DNA from: Zea mays
Taxonomy: Eukaryota > Streptophyta > Magnoliopsida > Poales > Poaceae
Direction: 5' to 3'
NCBI RefSeq assembly: GCF_902167145.1
Contig: NC_050104.1
Coordinates: forward strand, 92,577,849-92,641,848
Length of the DNA: 64,000 nt
This document shows positions 10,982 through 21,614 of this stretch, one piece after another. Both the position numbers and the translations under genes were made by a program. Numbering within the stretch: position 1 is the stretch's first letter; the number at the start of each line of letters is the position of its first letter. The notes beneath the pieces were generated by a model that did not search any database, was not told where the DNA came from, and worked only from the letters and a program-made list of their open reading frames with translations.

Positions 10982-11716
10982 TATATATGCCTGGTCTTCG
11001 AGCAGCGCCCAGAGCTAAAATTCAGCCATTCGTAGGTGAAGATTCCGGAAGGCAATCGGATGTAAAATTCAGATTGTTCTCCTTTCTCGTCAGTCAACTT
11101 CTAGTCTACAAATTAGAAAGCATGATAGACATGTCAACTTGTCATCGCTCACGCCAAGCTGTCTACAGTTCAAGGTTCAAACAACTGTTATGCAAGTCAA
11201 AGTAAATGACAAGATGCACAATTTCAATATCTGTCCAAGTTTCAAAACGCTTTGGCAGCCTGGAGAAAAGTAGTAATAATATCAATCTTAATATCAGCAA
11301 ATACAATATACGTACGAGATTAAAATCCTCTGCATGAATATATGGCTGCGACAATGTTTTCGAGGGGCTTATAGCATATGGACATAGCCCCAGAAGGAAC
11401 ATGTATGGGAAGCACTCACTCCCCTTCATACATTTGTAGCTTACAGATCAATACTTACAACACCCATTTGTGCGACCGAAGATTGTCATGCACATGAGGC
11501 CTCCCTTGTCTTCGATCTCCCCCCGCTTCTGTCTCTTCCAGTCCATTGTTCACACTATTTATATCTCCTCTATTGTTCACACTTCATAATTAAATTAGTT
11601 TAGGTCTCGCCCTGTGTGACTTGCTTCCAATAGAGGACGCTAGTAACCATTCTGATCTTTTTGCCAAATAGTAGTAGTTTGTTGCCAAAATCACCATCCC
11701 GAACGTCTCACACAAT
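10982..11716. other. FATB 3' flank and probable 3' UTR
   Basis: This segment lies between the Helitron 5' end and the FATB stop codon. The FATB 3' UTR should occupy its right part. I cannot fix the polyadenylation site by eye, and no other gene is supported. Confidence 0.5.
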
Positions 11717-14700
11717 TCAAATTGAAGATGGAACAACTGTTTCTTGGGCCTTGGTTCTCTTAGGCCTCCACATGGTCCGGGCCTTCACCATGGTCGGACC
11801 TGATTCAAGGCTCAGCACATGCTCACAGTGCAAGGTTGTTTCTCCAGACTCACTGTTGCAATCCGTGTGCACAGAGGTGTGTGATTGCAGCACACTATCC
11901 CGGCCACACTCCCTTTTGTAATCCAGCACAATGCTCGCCAGCTCATGATTCTCAAGAATAGAGATGGGTGCACTCTGAAGCAAAGATAAAAGTAATGTTA
12001 ACTGCAGATGTGGGCAGAAGTCCTTCTATACAAGGGACTTGTTACTTTGTTAGTATGCTAATATGTCTCATTTTTCTCGATTTTATTCGACCCAGTTGGG
12101 TTTAGAATCAGTTGACCAAATAGCAGAGCTACCCCCCCCCCCCCCCTTCTCCAACACACACACACATTAATATAGGGTAGAAGAGCTGCCAATTAATGAA
12201 GCAGTAAGAAAAACCAAATGATAACTGTCTCCGAACTCGTAGCCGACAATACATACATGAAGGACCAGCCAACAACACATGGCATATCATCAATCAAGCA
12301 AATATAAGAATTATCTCTACCGCATCTTATTTCTCTGTAGTTTAGAGCAAAGAAAAACTAAATTGACTTGTACACAGGCTGCTCTTGCACGAAAGCAACA
12401 CGCGTCAGCGACATTGTTAGGTACCTAGGTGACCAACCAAATATACTAAAATCTCAGGAGATGCATTGCGTATCCAACTTGTGCTCGTTGTCATGAATAA
12501 CTTAAAAGAAAAGATACCTTCTAAACAAATATTATATATCATGAGATGAGCGCCATTGTATTTGCTAATCGAAGGAATATAAGTGGGCTCTAAGCCACTA
12601 ATAATTACCAATGACAGAATAGGCAACCCCCCAACCCAACCAGGCACCCACATTCCGATGGTCAGTATCGTCTGCAGGCAGATGGGGACTGGGCAGCAGA
12701 TATACAGGATAGAGAAGTAATTGGTTTCTGTTTGCACATGATTGTCAGTTGCACAAAAGAGACCAGGATGGAATACCCAACATAACATTAGGCGGCCTCA
12801 AATTGGGATAAAATACAATTTGAACGAAAATGATTCGAGTCAGAGTACTCAAGTGTGGAATAAAACAGTTCAAATAAAGCACAAGTACTAAATTAGCTGG
12901 TCATGAAGGTTACCTATTTCAGTCTCTAAACAAGAAATACTGAAGTAAGGAGTAGAATAATGATTTGCATATCATCAGTAAGAAAATTACCTCAAGAATC
13001 CACGCAATGTATTTAACATTATTGACATGCTGATTTATATCAAGATCAGCCCAACGAGGCTGCACAAAACAGACCCAAAAAATATATAAAACAGCAAAGG
13101 AAAAAATAACTATATGAACATACTAGCAATTTAATCTAAATATTAATTCAGTTACTTACAGTCAGGCCTGTCCTCACATATTTAGCTACAGACGTGCTTT
13201 GTCCCTCTGGCAGTTTTGGAAGCTTGCGGTTGTCTTCGTCAACAATAGCAGAATGCTCAAAAAAGTATGGCTCTATTTCAGTCCGCACTTCATCTGGAAT
13301 TCTTGCAAGCTTCCTAGTGAGTTTGTTCATCATAACCCATTTACTGCACAAAGACATAAATTAGAAAAAAAAAATGTGACAGGGTGTTCCGTATAACTTA
13401 CATGTACTTCAAGCAGAGAAAATATGAATGCAGTGTAAATCGTAATATGGCAGTTAGCAGAAATAAACTGATAATAAAACTGATTAATGATATAGATATA
13501 TCAGTGTGGCAGAGATTTCAACCTTGTTGCCTTCAGTATCGTGAGGCCTGTTATAGGATCGCGTATATGCCAATCCCTACGCATTCCATTTTTACCATTA
13601 GCACTAACCCATGTATCTACTTCAACAGTATCACCCCTGCAGCAGAATAGAGGAGCGACTTAGGACACATAACAATAGAACCCAGATGATGAGGGATCAC
13701 TTTCAGTTCATAGAAGATAAAGTTTCTAGTATCTGTTAGTTGCCATAGGAAAATGTATCAAGGCTTCAAGAGGTTTAATGAGTGTATCTGCATCAATAAT
13801 AGAGGTTTGCAAACTGCCCACAGCGACATACAACTATATAGGCTCCTTGTGCTAAAAAACTACATATGATCCTCCAAGTTATTGCCAAACAGCGCAAAAA
13901 AAACAAGGAGATTTCCTTTCACATTTATTGCTGAACAACTTGAAAACCCCATTCAACTAATCACTCAATACCCAGCACTGAGGAAACAAGCCATAATCAT
14001 TATTAATTCCATGTCTCCACAAGTAACCACATGGGTGTTACTTATTTCAAGCTCAAATCACGATAAGAAAACTGAACAAGATCATGCGATGATGGAAATC
14101 ATACCAGCATGGATAACGCTCGATGATGGCCTGCATTTGGCTAACCACCCAGAACAAGTTTCGTTTACTCATCTCTGGTGTGGAGCCAAATCCATCACCT
14201 AGCAGCCCAGCGGTCTTCACATGATTGAGTGCCGTTTCCTGGATCAAATCCAAACTTTTTCATCGTCCAATCCTCAGCTACAAAATCTCACACCTCAAAA
14301 TTAACAAATCATTTTACCTGCAAATGGTTCATCAGCGTCTCTATAGATGCCGTCCTATCTGCCCCAATCTCATAGGACCTAATGGAGAAGTTCTGCCTGA
14401 ACATGAGCCCATCATGTATGATCCGGCCAAACCCAAACGTGTCAGTGAGCATGTCAGGCCTCCTAGGCTTCCAGTCAAGCATCGTCCACTGCTTCTCTGC
14501 GGCCAAGAAGATGGTGGTGATGGCCGCAAGGAGCATGCTCCAGTCGGGAAGCTGGTTGTAGAAAGTCTTCGGCACCGAAGAAGGTACGGTTTCGTGCTCC
14601 CCATCCGCCACCGCGGACTTGCCCCCACCGTTCATCTTGGGGACCGCAGCGTGGGCGCGCGTCTTGCTCGCCCTCACGGCACTAGACGAGGCTCCCGGCT

Positions 14701-14815
14701 TCGCCGCAACGCCGCGGACGTCCAGGCTCTCTGGGCGCTCCCCAAGGCCGTTCTTAGGAGCGGCCGGCGCCGGTGACCCTGGAAAGAAGGACGAGGCCGC
14801 GATGGAGGCGGCCAT
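11717..14815 (-). CDS. fatB: Palmitoyl/acyl-ACP thioesterase FATB, plastid, six coding exons
   Basis: The enzyme hydrolyses acyl-ACP, preferring palmitoyl-ACP, and so ends plastid fatty acid synthesis and releases saturated fatty acid for export. Coding exons on the minus strand are 14815-14318, 14238-14105, 13636-13523, 13343-13160, 13059-12991 and 11974-11717 (498, 134, 114, 184, 69 and 258 nt). They sum to 1257 nt, 418 residues plus TAG, with GT-AG introns and no break. Residues 1-~60 are a Ser/Ala/Pro-rich transit peptide, and residues 89-107 form the hydrophobic segment typical of FATB (L-P-D-W-S-M-L-L-A-A). The catalytic set is intact: Asp317, Asn319 and His321 in D-I-N-Q-H-V-N-N, and Glu355-Cys356 in R-E-C-G-R-D. 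Length equals that of known FATB proteins, and exons of 134, 114 and 69 nt fit the family as I recall it. It is the only complete host gene in the window. Confidence 0.95.
12130..12170. repeat. Poly-C run plus (CA)n microsatellite in the last FATB intron
   Basis: A run of about 15 C followed by TTCTCCAA and a short CA repeat lies inside intron 11975-12990. It is probably length-polymorphic and is outside any coding exon. Confidence 0.85.
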
Positions 14816-15800
14816 AGGAAAGTGCTCCGCGCCAAATCAAATCGAATGGTAGCACCTGTCTGAATCCGGGATCTCAATCTGGTTCAGCACGAGAACAGCA
14901 TTAGCATCAACATAAAGCACAAAATCAAACAAGAAAACTGCCCGTTTACTCAATTTAAGCAACCCAAAAAAAGCAAGATTTGCCGCACACTACAGGCGCA
15001 TCACGGGTAGAAATGGCCAGAGCTTGCGAGGAAGTGCAGGGACAAAACGACGGTCAAACCAACCCGCTGTCAAATACAGCAAACAACCCAAATGAAAAGA
15101 GAAGAAAAACTCACCCAAGAAAATAAGCGGCAGCAACCCAAATCTAGCGGCGTAAACGAGAAGGAAGAGGGGCGCAAGGTTTCCTGAACTCGAGATCCAG
15201 CCGGGGCAAGGACCCTGAACTCCCGCGATTCACCCCAGCTGTCACGGCCCGGACGCTAGCAGGCCGAACAGCGAAGCGCCCAGAAATAGCTACAGCTTAT
15301 CCGGTGGAATAGCCACATGGCGGCCGCGCCCAGACAATCCGACCAGGAATAGACTCAACCCCACTACGAACTTATGACAAAAGGCACACGGAATGCGGGC
15401 GGGCGGGCCGGGAAGGGACGCGCAAGGGAACGAACCTTGCGCGGGCGGCGACGGCGAGGGCACAGGGGGCTTGGGTGTTGGTGCGTGCTTCTTCCGTCGG
15501 GTGCGCTTCACCACGCGGCCATTGGCAGCGCGCCGATGGGGGAGAGCGAGGGAGGAAGAGGCTTCTGGCGGATAGGTGGTGGTGTTTGGCGGCTTCGCGG
15601 GCGCTGCGGTGGGGGCGGCCGGGCGGGGCGGGGCGGGGCCGGTCGAACTCTGTTTCTTTTCTCCGCTGGCGCTGGCACTGACACCCGCACCGGGCGTTGT
15701 CCACCGCGACCTTTTAACCCGTTTGGAGAGCGTGGGGTCGGTGAGTGCGTGGCAGCCGGGTATGGAGAGCGGGCCTGGGCTGGCTGGCCATGCATACGAT
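14816..15800 (-). promoter_or_regulatory. FATB 5' UTR, probable 5'-UTR intron and promoter
   Basis: Upstream of the ATG the minus strand shows an acceptor-like TTCAGACAG near 14856-14861. A donor-like CAAG/GTTCG lies at 15436/15435, suggesting a ~580-bp intron in the 5' UTR and a first non-coding exon around 15436-15690. FATB genes of other plants are known to have such an intron. A TTAAAA element on the minus strand at about 15713-15718 could serve as TATA box. The segment 15370-15700 is a GC-rich island with many meaningless open frames. Donor, acceptor and start site are predictions. Confidence 0.55.
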
Positions 15801-17049
15801 GCTTCCTGTTGCTGAGCTGAGCAGATCCTGGAGACAAAAATAACATAAGAAAATTCCTTATCCTATTATTTATAGAAGAGTAGTGCTTCCTTTGTTTGCT
15901 TTTAGAAATTTCAACCTGAGTAGGGAAGAATGATTTTTTTTTTATTTTCAGGACTGAAAGGAACGCACAGTTTTTTTCCCGGTGTCAGATAAGCAACTTT
16001 CTCAAATAATAGTACTGTCGCGTATTATTTGTTTTTCTATCTTTATATATGGTCCGTAAACAGAATCATCCGTAAGGACCGTATGTGACTACTACACTAT
16101 TCAAATACGGCAATGCACGAATCATGTGCACTTAAAACGTGGACTCTGCAAAAGTGTCTTGGCACACAAGTGAATGAATGAATCAACAGGAGTCCTCTCT
16201 TCGCCGTGCATGTGCGGACGAGACGAAAGTGGTTGCCCCTGCCCAGCGGACAGCGGTTGCCCGGGACTCCACTCCATCGTGTTCTGACGGTGATCTAGAC
16301 GAGAATTGAAGTGGTTCTCAGTTGGACATCCGTTTCCCCCATCCAAGCAGTCGTTCGTGTCGGCATCGGCGAGTTATTATATTAGGGTTCCTTTTCCTTG
16401 CGGCAGAGCTCTGAACCCTGGTCTGAAATCAAAAACAAAAGAAAACTGGAACGTTGTCAGAATATTGAGAACTACACTACGCTAGCTACACGCCAGAAAT
16501 TTCAGTGAAAGCAGGTGGGGCCACTCACAACTGAGTTTCTGCAGTTGCGACCTGAAAAAAAAAGAAGAATCAAGCACGTACGCCTTGAAACGTGAGCAGA
16601 AGTTTCTAGCCGGGAAGATTACAGGTATTGCTCAGAAGCACCCTAGATTTTCTTCGGTCAGCTTAGTTTTCAGCGGTTGATCAAAAAGGTTACAAGCAAG
16701 TACACCCTCCGTTCTTTTTATTATTTATCATGTTTTAGTAAAAAATTAATTAGCGGATGACAAATATTCAAGAACGGATATAGTACTAAGATGGCTCGTT
16801 CGAGTGTTGCTCCACGATTGTCAAATATGCAATCCTCTAAAAACAGTTGGGTCCCGAGACGATGGCCGACTGAACCTTTTTTGCGGTCCGAGAATATAAT
16901 CTGTTTTTTATTAAGAGAAAGGAAATTACACGAATGCATCTGTAAAGGAATTCTGATAATACGGATTATAAACCATAAAGTTAGTATGTCAACAAGAGAG
17001 TCGGTCGCCCAGAGAAGCGACCTCGCTCACCTAGTCATGAAAAGCCAGC
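15801..17049. other. FATB upstream flank, no supported gene
   Basis: Mixed-composition intergenic DNA with one Stowaway-like MITE (16703-16785). No open frame resembles a protein I know. Confidence 0.5.
16703..16785. mobile_element. Stowaway-like MITE (degenerate)
   Basis: Inverted ends CCGTTCTT and AAGAACGG lie about 80 bp apart, with TA at both edges. The CTCCGTTCTTTTTATTATTTATC block resembles the common grass Stowaway end. The outermost bases are mutated, so the borders are approximate. Confidence 0.45.
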
Positions 17050-17638
17050 AAAAACAATTAGACCATTCCACCAAACGAAGCTGAATAAATCAGTTCAATA
17101 TGTTGTCCAATTGACACCACAAATACCACCATGGTCGCATCCACCCCAATATCCACCCATGACATACCCACCTCAATTCTCATACCCTTATATATACACG
17201 CCCACACCATATGTCCCAAATCAAATATGGGACATACTGTCATACCCTTACAGGTTGCCACCACATCTCGCTTGGAGGGACGCAACAAGCATATGTGTTT
17301 AACAGGTTAACCCCACAAGTACAAGACCGGTTAAGTCTCCCTCAGTCTGGTCAGCATGAACAACTCCAACAAGATAGCTGGAATACTCGCCAAAAAGGTA
17401 GATCAATTCGGCATGGGGGCATGAGGAGAAAACTCCAACATCAACGACAACAATCTGTAGAATCTGCATCAAGTTCGAAGGAGAAAACTCCAACATCAAC
17501 TCCAACACGATGTTTCTCGAAGAAGCGCCTCTTCTTCTTGGTTAGGATCCAGGGGAGTGAGGACAACCCCAAATGTTTCCTTTGGAGGCATGATGAAGCC
17601 TCTTGTGGTCGTTGTGAGTTCACAGTAGGTGGGCGCCA
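17050..17638 (-). mobile_element. 5' internal fragment of an LTR element (PBS and leader), truncated
   Basis: Directly left of the split LTR, minus-strand TTGGCGCCCAC (17628-17638) forms a primer-binding site like that of the Grande-like element. A leader follows, then an ATG near 17592 opening a short gag-like frame (M-P-P-K-E-T-F-G-V-V) that stops after about 30 codons. Further left, 17530-17340 repeats TGTTGGAGTTGATGTTGGAG-like blocks. The left limit is not visible as a clean border; 17050 is approximate. Confidence 0.5.
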
Positions 17639-17773
17639 ATGTTGGTTACTCGTTTCTGATCTCTTCGACTTTATGCGAATGAGAGCTCGAAGGTATCTTC
17701 TGAGGCGGAGCAGATCGGTATTCTGAGCTTCAGCAATCTCACAAATGCATGGCACTGTTCCCCTATTTATAGT
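17639..17773 (-). repeat. Left part of a split ~514-bp LTR (continues at 40039-40417)
   Basis: The plus strand reads TGTTGGTTACTCG from 17639, directly after a PBS complement. The segment ends at 17773 where Gypsy-1 inserted, and its last five bases ATAGT are the target site. A minus-strand TATA box (CTATAAATAGG) covers about 17763-17772, so Gypsy-1 entered at the promoter of this LTR. Confidence 0.75.
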
Positions 17774-19167
17774 TGTCGGGTATCGTAATTAGGGGTACTC
17801 CCAACACTCCTAAACACGGCTGGTAACCACCATCAGCACAAGCTGCAGAGACTGATGGGCACGATTCAGGTCAAGGCTTCGTCTACTCAAGGGACGCGAT
17901 CTCGCCTCGCCCGAGCCCAGCCTCGGGCGGGAACAGTAGTCCCAGACGGATTCTCGCCTCGCCCGAGGGCCTCCTCAAGCAACGGGCGCACCCTCGACTC
18001 GCCCGAAGCCCAGCTCGGGCAGGCTTCGTAGTGAAGCAACCTTGGCCAAATCGCCTCACCAACCGACCGTATCGCAGGCGCATTTAATGCGAGGATCGCC
18101 TGACACCTTATCCTGACACACGTGCCTCAGTCGACAAGGTCGAAGTGACCGCAGTCACTTCGCCCTTCCACTGACCGACCTGACAGGAAAACAGCGTCGC
18201 TCGCCCCTCTCCGACTGTTGTGCCACCCGCTAGGGTGAGGCTGACAACAGCTAAGTTCAGCCTCAGGCGCAACAGGAAGCTCCGCCTCACCCGACCTTGG
18301 GCCTCGGCCTCAGGAGGAGGTCTCCGCCTCGCCCGACCTCAGGGCTCGGCCCCCGCCTCGGCCTCGGAAGGTGGTCTCCGCCTCGCCCGACCCTAGGGCT
18401 CGGCCTCAACCTCGGACTCGGAAGGTGGTCTCCGCCTCGCCCGACCCCAGGGCTCGGCCTCAACCTCGACCTTAGAAGGAATCGCGTCCTCGCTCGACCC
18501 CGGCCTCGGCCTCAGGAGGAGTCTCCGCCTCGCCCGACCTTGGGCTCGGACCGATCGTGCCACGGAGGATGCATCGTTACCCTACCCCTAGCTAGCTCAG
18601 GCTACGGGGGAACAAGACCGGCGTCCCATCCAGGTTCACCCCGGTAACAAGTAATGATGGCCCCCCGCGTGCATCCATGACGACGGCGGTTCTCAGCCCC
18701 CTACGGAAGCAAGGAGACGTCAGCAAGGTCCCAGCAGCCCCGACAGCTGTGCTTCTACAGGGCTCGAGCGCTCCTCCGACGGCCACGATACCGCGTACGC
18801 AGGGCTCTAGCACCTCTCCGACAGCCACGTTGGCATGTACACAACACTCAGGCACCTCTCTGTCGGACACGTTAGCGCATAGCTACACCCCCATTGTACA
18901 CCTGGACCCTCTCCTTGCATCTATAAAAGGAAGGTCCAGGGCCTTCATGCGAGAGGGTCGCGCGGGAGAACGGGCTGACGAACAGGCTCACCCTCTCTCT
19001 CTCGCGAGCGCTTGTAACCCCTACTATGAGCGCATCCCCTGGCGCAGGATAACACGAGTCGCGTTTCCCCCCTTGTGTTCCATCTCGCGCCAACCCATCT
19101 GGGCTGGGACACGCAGCGACAATTTTACTCGTCGGTCCAGGGACCCCCCGGGGTCGAAACGCCGACA
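17774..19167 (+). repeat. Gypsy-1 5' LTR (1394 bp)
   Basis: It begins TGTCGGGTATCG and ends AACGCCGACA, and is matched nearly base for base by the 3' LTR. A ~54-bp internal tandem array (about 18290-18540) of CTCCGCCTCGCCCGACC units is present. The likely TATA box CTATAAAAGG is at 18921-18930. Confidence 0.93.
18921..18930 (+). promoter_or_regulatory. Gypsy-1 5' LTR TATA box
   Basis: CTATAAAAGG is placed ~240 bp before the LTR end. The same motif recurs in the 3' LTR at about 39784-39793 and, inverted, in the Gypsy-2 LTR near 49990. Confidence 0.65.
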
Positions 19168-19185
19168 GTTGGCGCGCCAGGTAGA
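19168..19185 (+). other. Gypsy-1 primer-binding site
   Basis: GTTGGCGCGCCAGGTAGA directly follows the 5' LTR. This TTGGCGCGCCAGGTAG type is common in grass Tat elements. Confidence 0.7.
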
Positions 19186-19227
19186 GGCCTGCTGCGTGTT
19201 GACGAACAACTTCCCGTTGAGTTCCAG

Positions 19228-21614
19228 ATGGGTAGTCTCCAGCAACCTCTTCAGCCCGGGACGTTGCTCCGTTTCGGGAGCCTCGAGTTCATGTCCCTCG
19301 ACGGCAGCTACGACATGGTACTCCTTCCCCCGCAGCGCGGCGGCGACAACGACGGTCGTCAGCTCGCCCGACGGCGGCGGACTCGACGACGTCTTCCCCC
19401 CATGGCGGAAGAGCAGCATCCGGGTTTGTCCCGTCGCCTTCCTCGCCGCAGGAGAACGAGGCGGGGCAACCGTGGCCAGGCAGGAGGCGGCACCTCGTCG
19501 GCTGTCGAGCGAGTCAACGACGCTGGCACCCCAGCGGGGGACATGTCGGGCATTGTCCTCGCGCCTGAGACGACGACGAGCGTCGCTTCCCCGCAACGTG
19601 CCAACCCCAAGCGGACAGATGACGCCAGCACTCTCGCGGAGGACTTGCTGGGCGTTAGCTTCGTACCTGAGATAACAGTGCAGTTCATCCCCGACGCGAC
19701 TTCGTCACCCTCCATCGATCAAAAGGTATCGTCCGTTTTCCACCCTGTGCCTTTTAGATTCAGCTTCGATCCACCAAGCGACCCTGCTTCGGTGAGCGCT
19801 TTCATAAAGGCATATCCTAACCTTCCGGGGTACCATATGTGGTCAACCTGGGACCGACTGACGGCCGTCTCGACCTACGGTCCCCCGAGTTCCGAGGAAG
19901 AAGACGAGCCCGACTCTGGTTGGGATTTCTCCGGGCTTGGTAATCTCAGTGCCGTGCGAGACTTCATGACCGCATGTGACTACTGCCTCTCCGATTGCTC
20001 CAATGATGGCCACAGCCTTGACGACGAGTGTTGTGGCCCAAGTCGCGAATGTTTCCACATCGATCTAGGGGGTCACGACGAAGGCAACCACCTTGGTATG
20101 CCAGAGGATGACGATCCCCCTGGGCCTGCGCCTCGCGTTGACATCCTGCGGGAGCTAGCTGTGGTCCCAGTCCTTGCGGGGGGTCAGGACACACAGCTCG
20201 AGCATATCCGCGAGATGCAGGCCAAGCTCAACGAGGAAGCATGACAACTTGTGCAGCTCCGGCAAAACATCGAGCAGGAGTGGGTAGGTCGAGCACTCGC
20301 CGGAGAAGCACATCATCAGGCCCGGGACGTCCAGCGCCGTATCGCTAACGATGCCAGGGCAAGGCTGCCCCCGGCCTCCAGTGGGGTCGGCCAGAATCTG
20401 GCTGCAGCGACAATATTGCTCCGAGCGATGTCGGAGCCATCCATCACCAAGGGGCGGCGTATCCAGGGAGAACTCAAGAATCTCCTGGAGGACGTCGCGG
20501 TCCGACGGGCCGAGAGCTCTGCCTCCTGAAGGCAAGGGTGCCCCCGGAGCATCGCGCAGCGACTTCCCGATTCATCCGGGAAGCCTCGGTCCACACCGGG
20601 CGCACGCGGGACGCAACACCTGTAGCCCCGGGTTGCCTCGGCAACGAGCACCACTACCGCGACCGTCGAGCCCGCCTCGACGAGAAGGTGTGCCGAGGCT
20701 ACCACCCCAGGCGTGAGGGACGCTACGACAGCGGGGAGGATCGGAGTTCCTCACCCGAACCACTAGGTCTGCAAGCCTTCGGCCGGGCCATATGACGGGC
20801 GTCGTTCCCGACCCGGTTCCAAGCCCCGACTACTATCACCAAGTACTCGGGGGAAATAAGGCCGGAACTGTGGCTTGAGGACTACCGGCTGGCCTGCCAG
20901 CTGGGTGGAACGGACGATGACAACCTCATCATCCGCAACCTCCCCCTGTTCCTCTCCGACGCCGCCTGGGCCTGGCTGGAGCGTCTGCCTCCTGCGCAGA
21001 TCTCCAACTAGGACGACCTGGTCAAAGCCTTCGCTGGAAACTTCCAGGGCACGTACGTGCGCCCTGGGAACTCTTGGGATCTCCGAAGCTGCCGCCAGCA
21101 GCCAGGGGAATCCCTGCGAGAGTACATCCGGCGGTTTTCGAAGCAGCGCACCGAGCTGCCCAACATCACCGACTCGGATGTCATTGGGGCGTTCCTCGCC
21201 GGCACCACTTGTCGCGACCTGGTGAGCAAACTGGGTCGCAAGACTCCCACCAAGGCGAGCGAGTTGATGGACATCGCCACCAAGTTCGCCTTTGGTCAGG
21301 AGGCGGTCGAAGCCATCTTCCGGAAGGACAAGCAGCCTCAGGGACGCCAGCAGGAAGACATCCTTGAGGCGTCCGCCCAGCGCGGCACAAAGAAGAAGGC
21401 CAAGAAGAAGGCGCAAGCGAAGCGCGACGCCGCTGATGCGGATCTCGTCGCTGCTGTCGAGCACAGAAACCCTCGGAAGCCTCCTGGAGGGGCCAACCTG
21501 TTCGACAAGATGCTCAAGGAGTCGTGCCCCTATCACCAGGGCCCCGTCAAGCACACCCTTGTTGAATGTGTCATGCTTCGGCGCTACTTCCATAAGGCCG
21601 GGCCCCCGGCATAA
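19228..21614 (+). pseudogene. Gypsy-1 gag (broken)
   Basis: ATG at 19228 is the first after the PBS and leader. The frame holds to TGA at 20242-20244 and a second stop at 20527-20529. A one-base frame change near 20530 then moves it into the frame shared with pol. Further stops are at 20793-20795 (TGA), 21009-21011 (TAG) and 21612-21614 (TAA). The retrotransposon gag core (R-P-E-L-W-L-E-D-Y to R-R-F-S-K-Q-R-T-E-L-P) spans about 20860-21200. A Lys-rich tail at 21390-21430 and a C-P-Y-H ... H-T-L-x-x-C segment at 21525-21570 may be a degenerate zinc-binding site. The N-terminal half is acidic and of low complexity. No functional gag is possible without recoding. Confidence 0.82.

Noticed and set aside
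15370..15850. Several overlapping open frames near the FATB promoter
   Set aside because: They arise from the CpG-rich island in the 5' region; Gly/Arg/Pro-rich translations without motifs.
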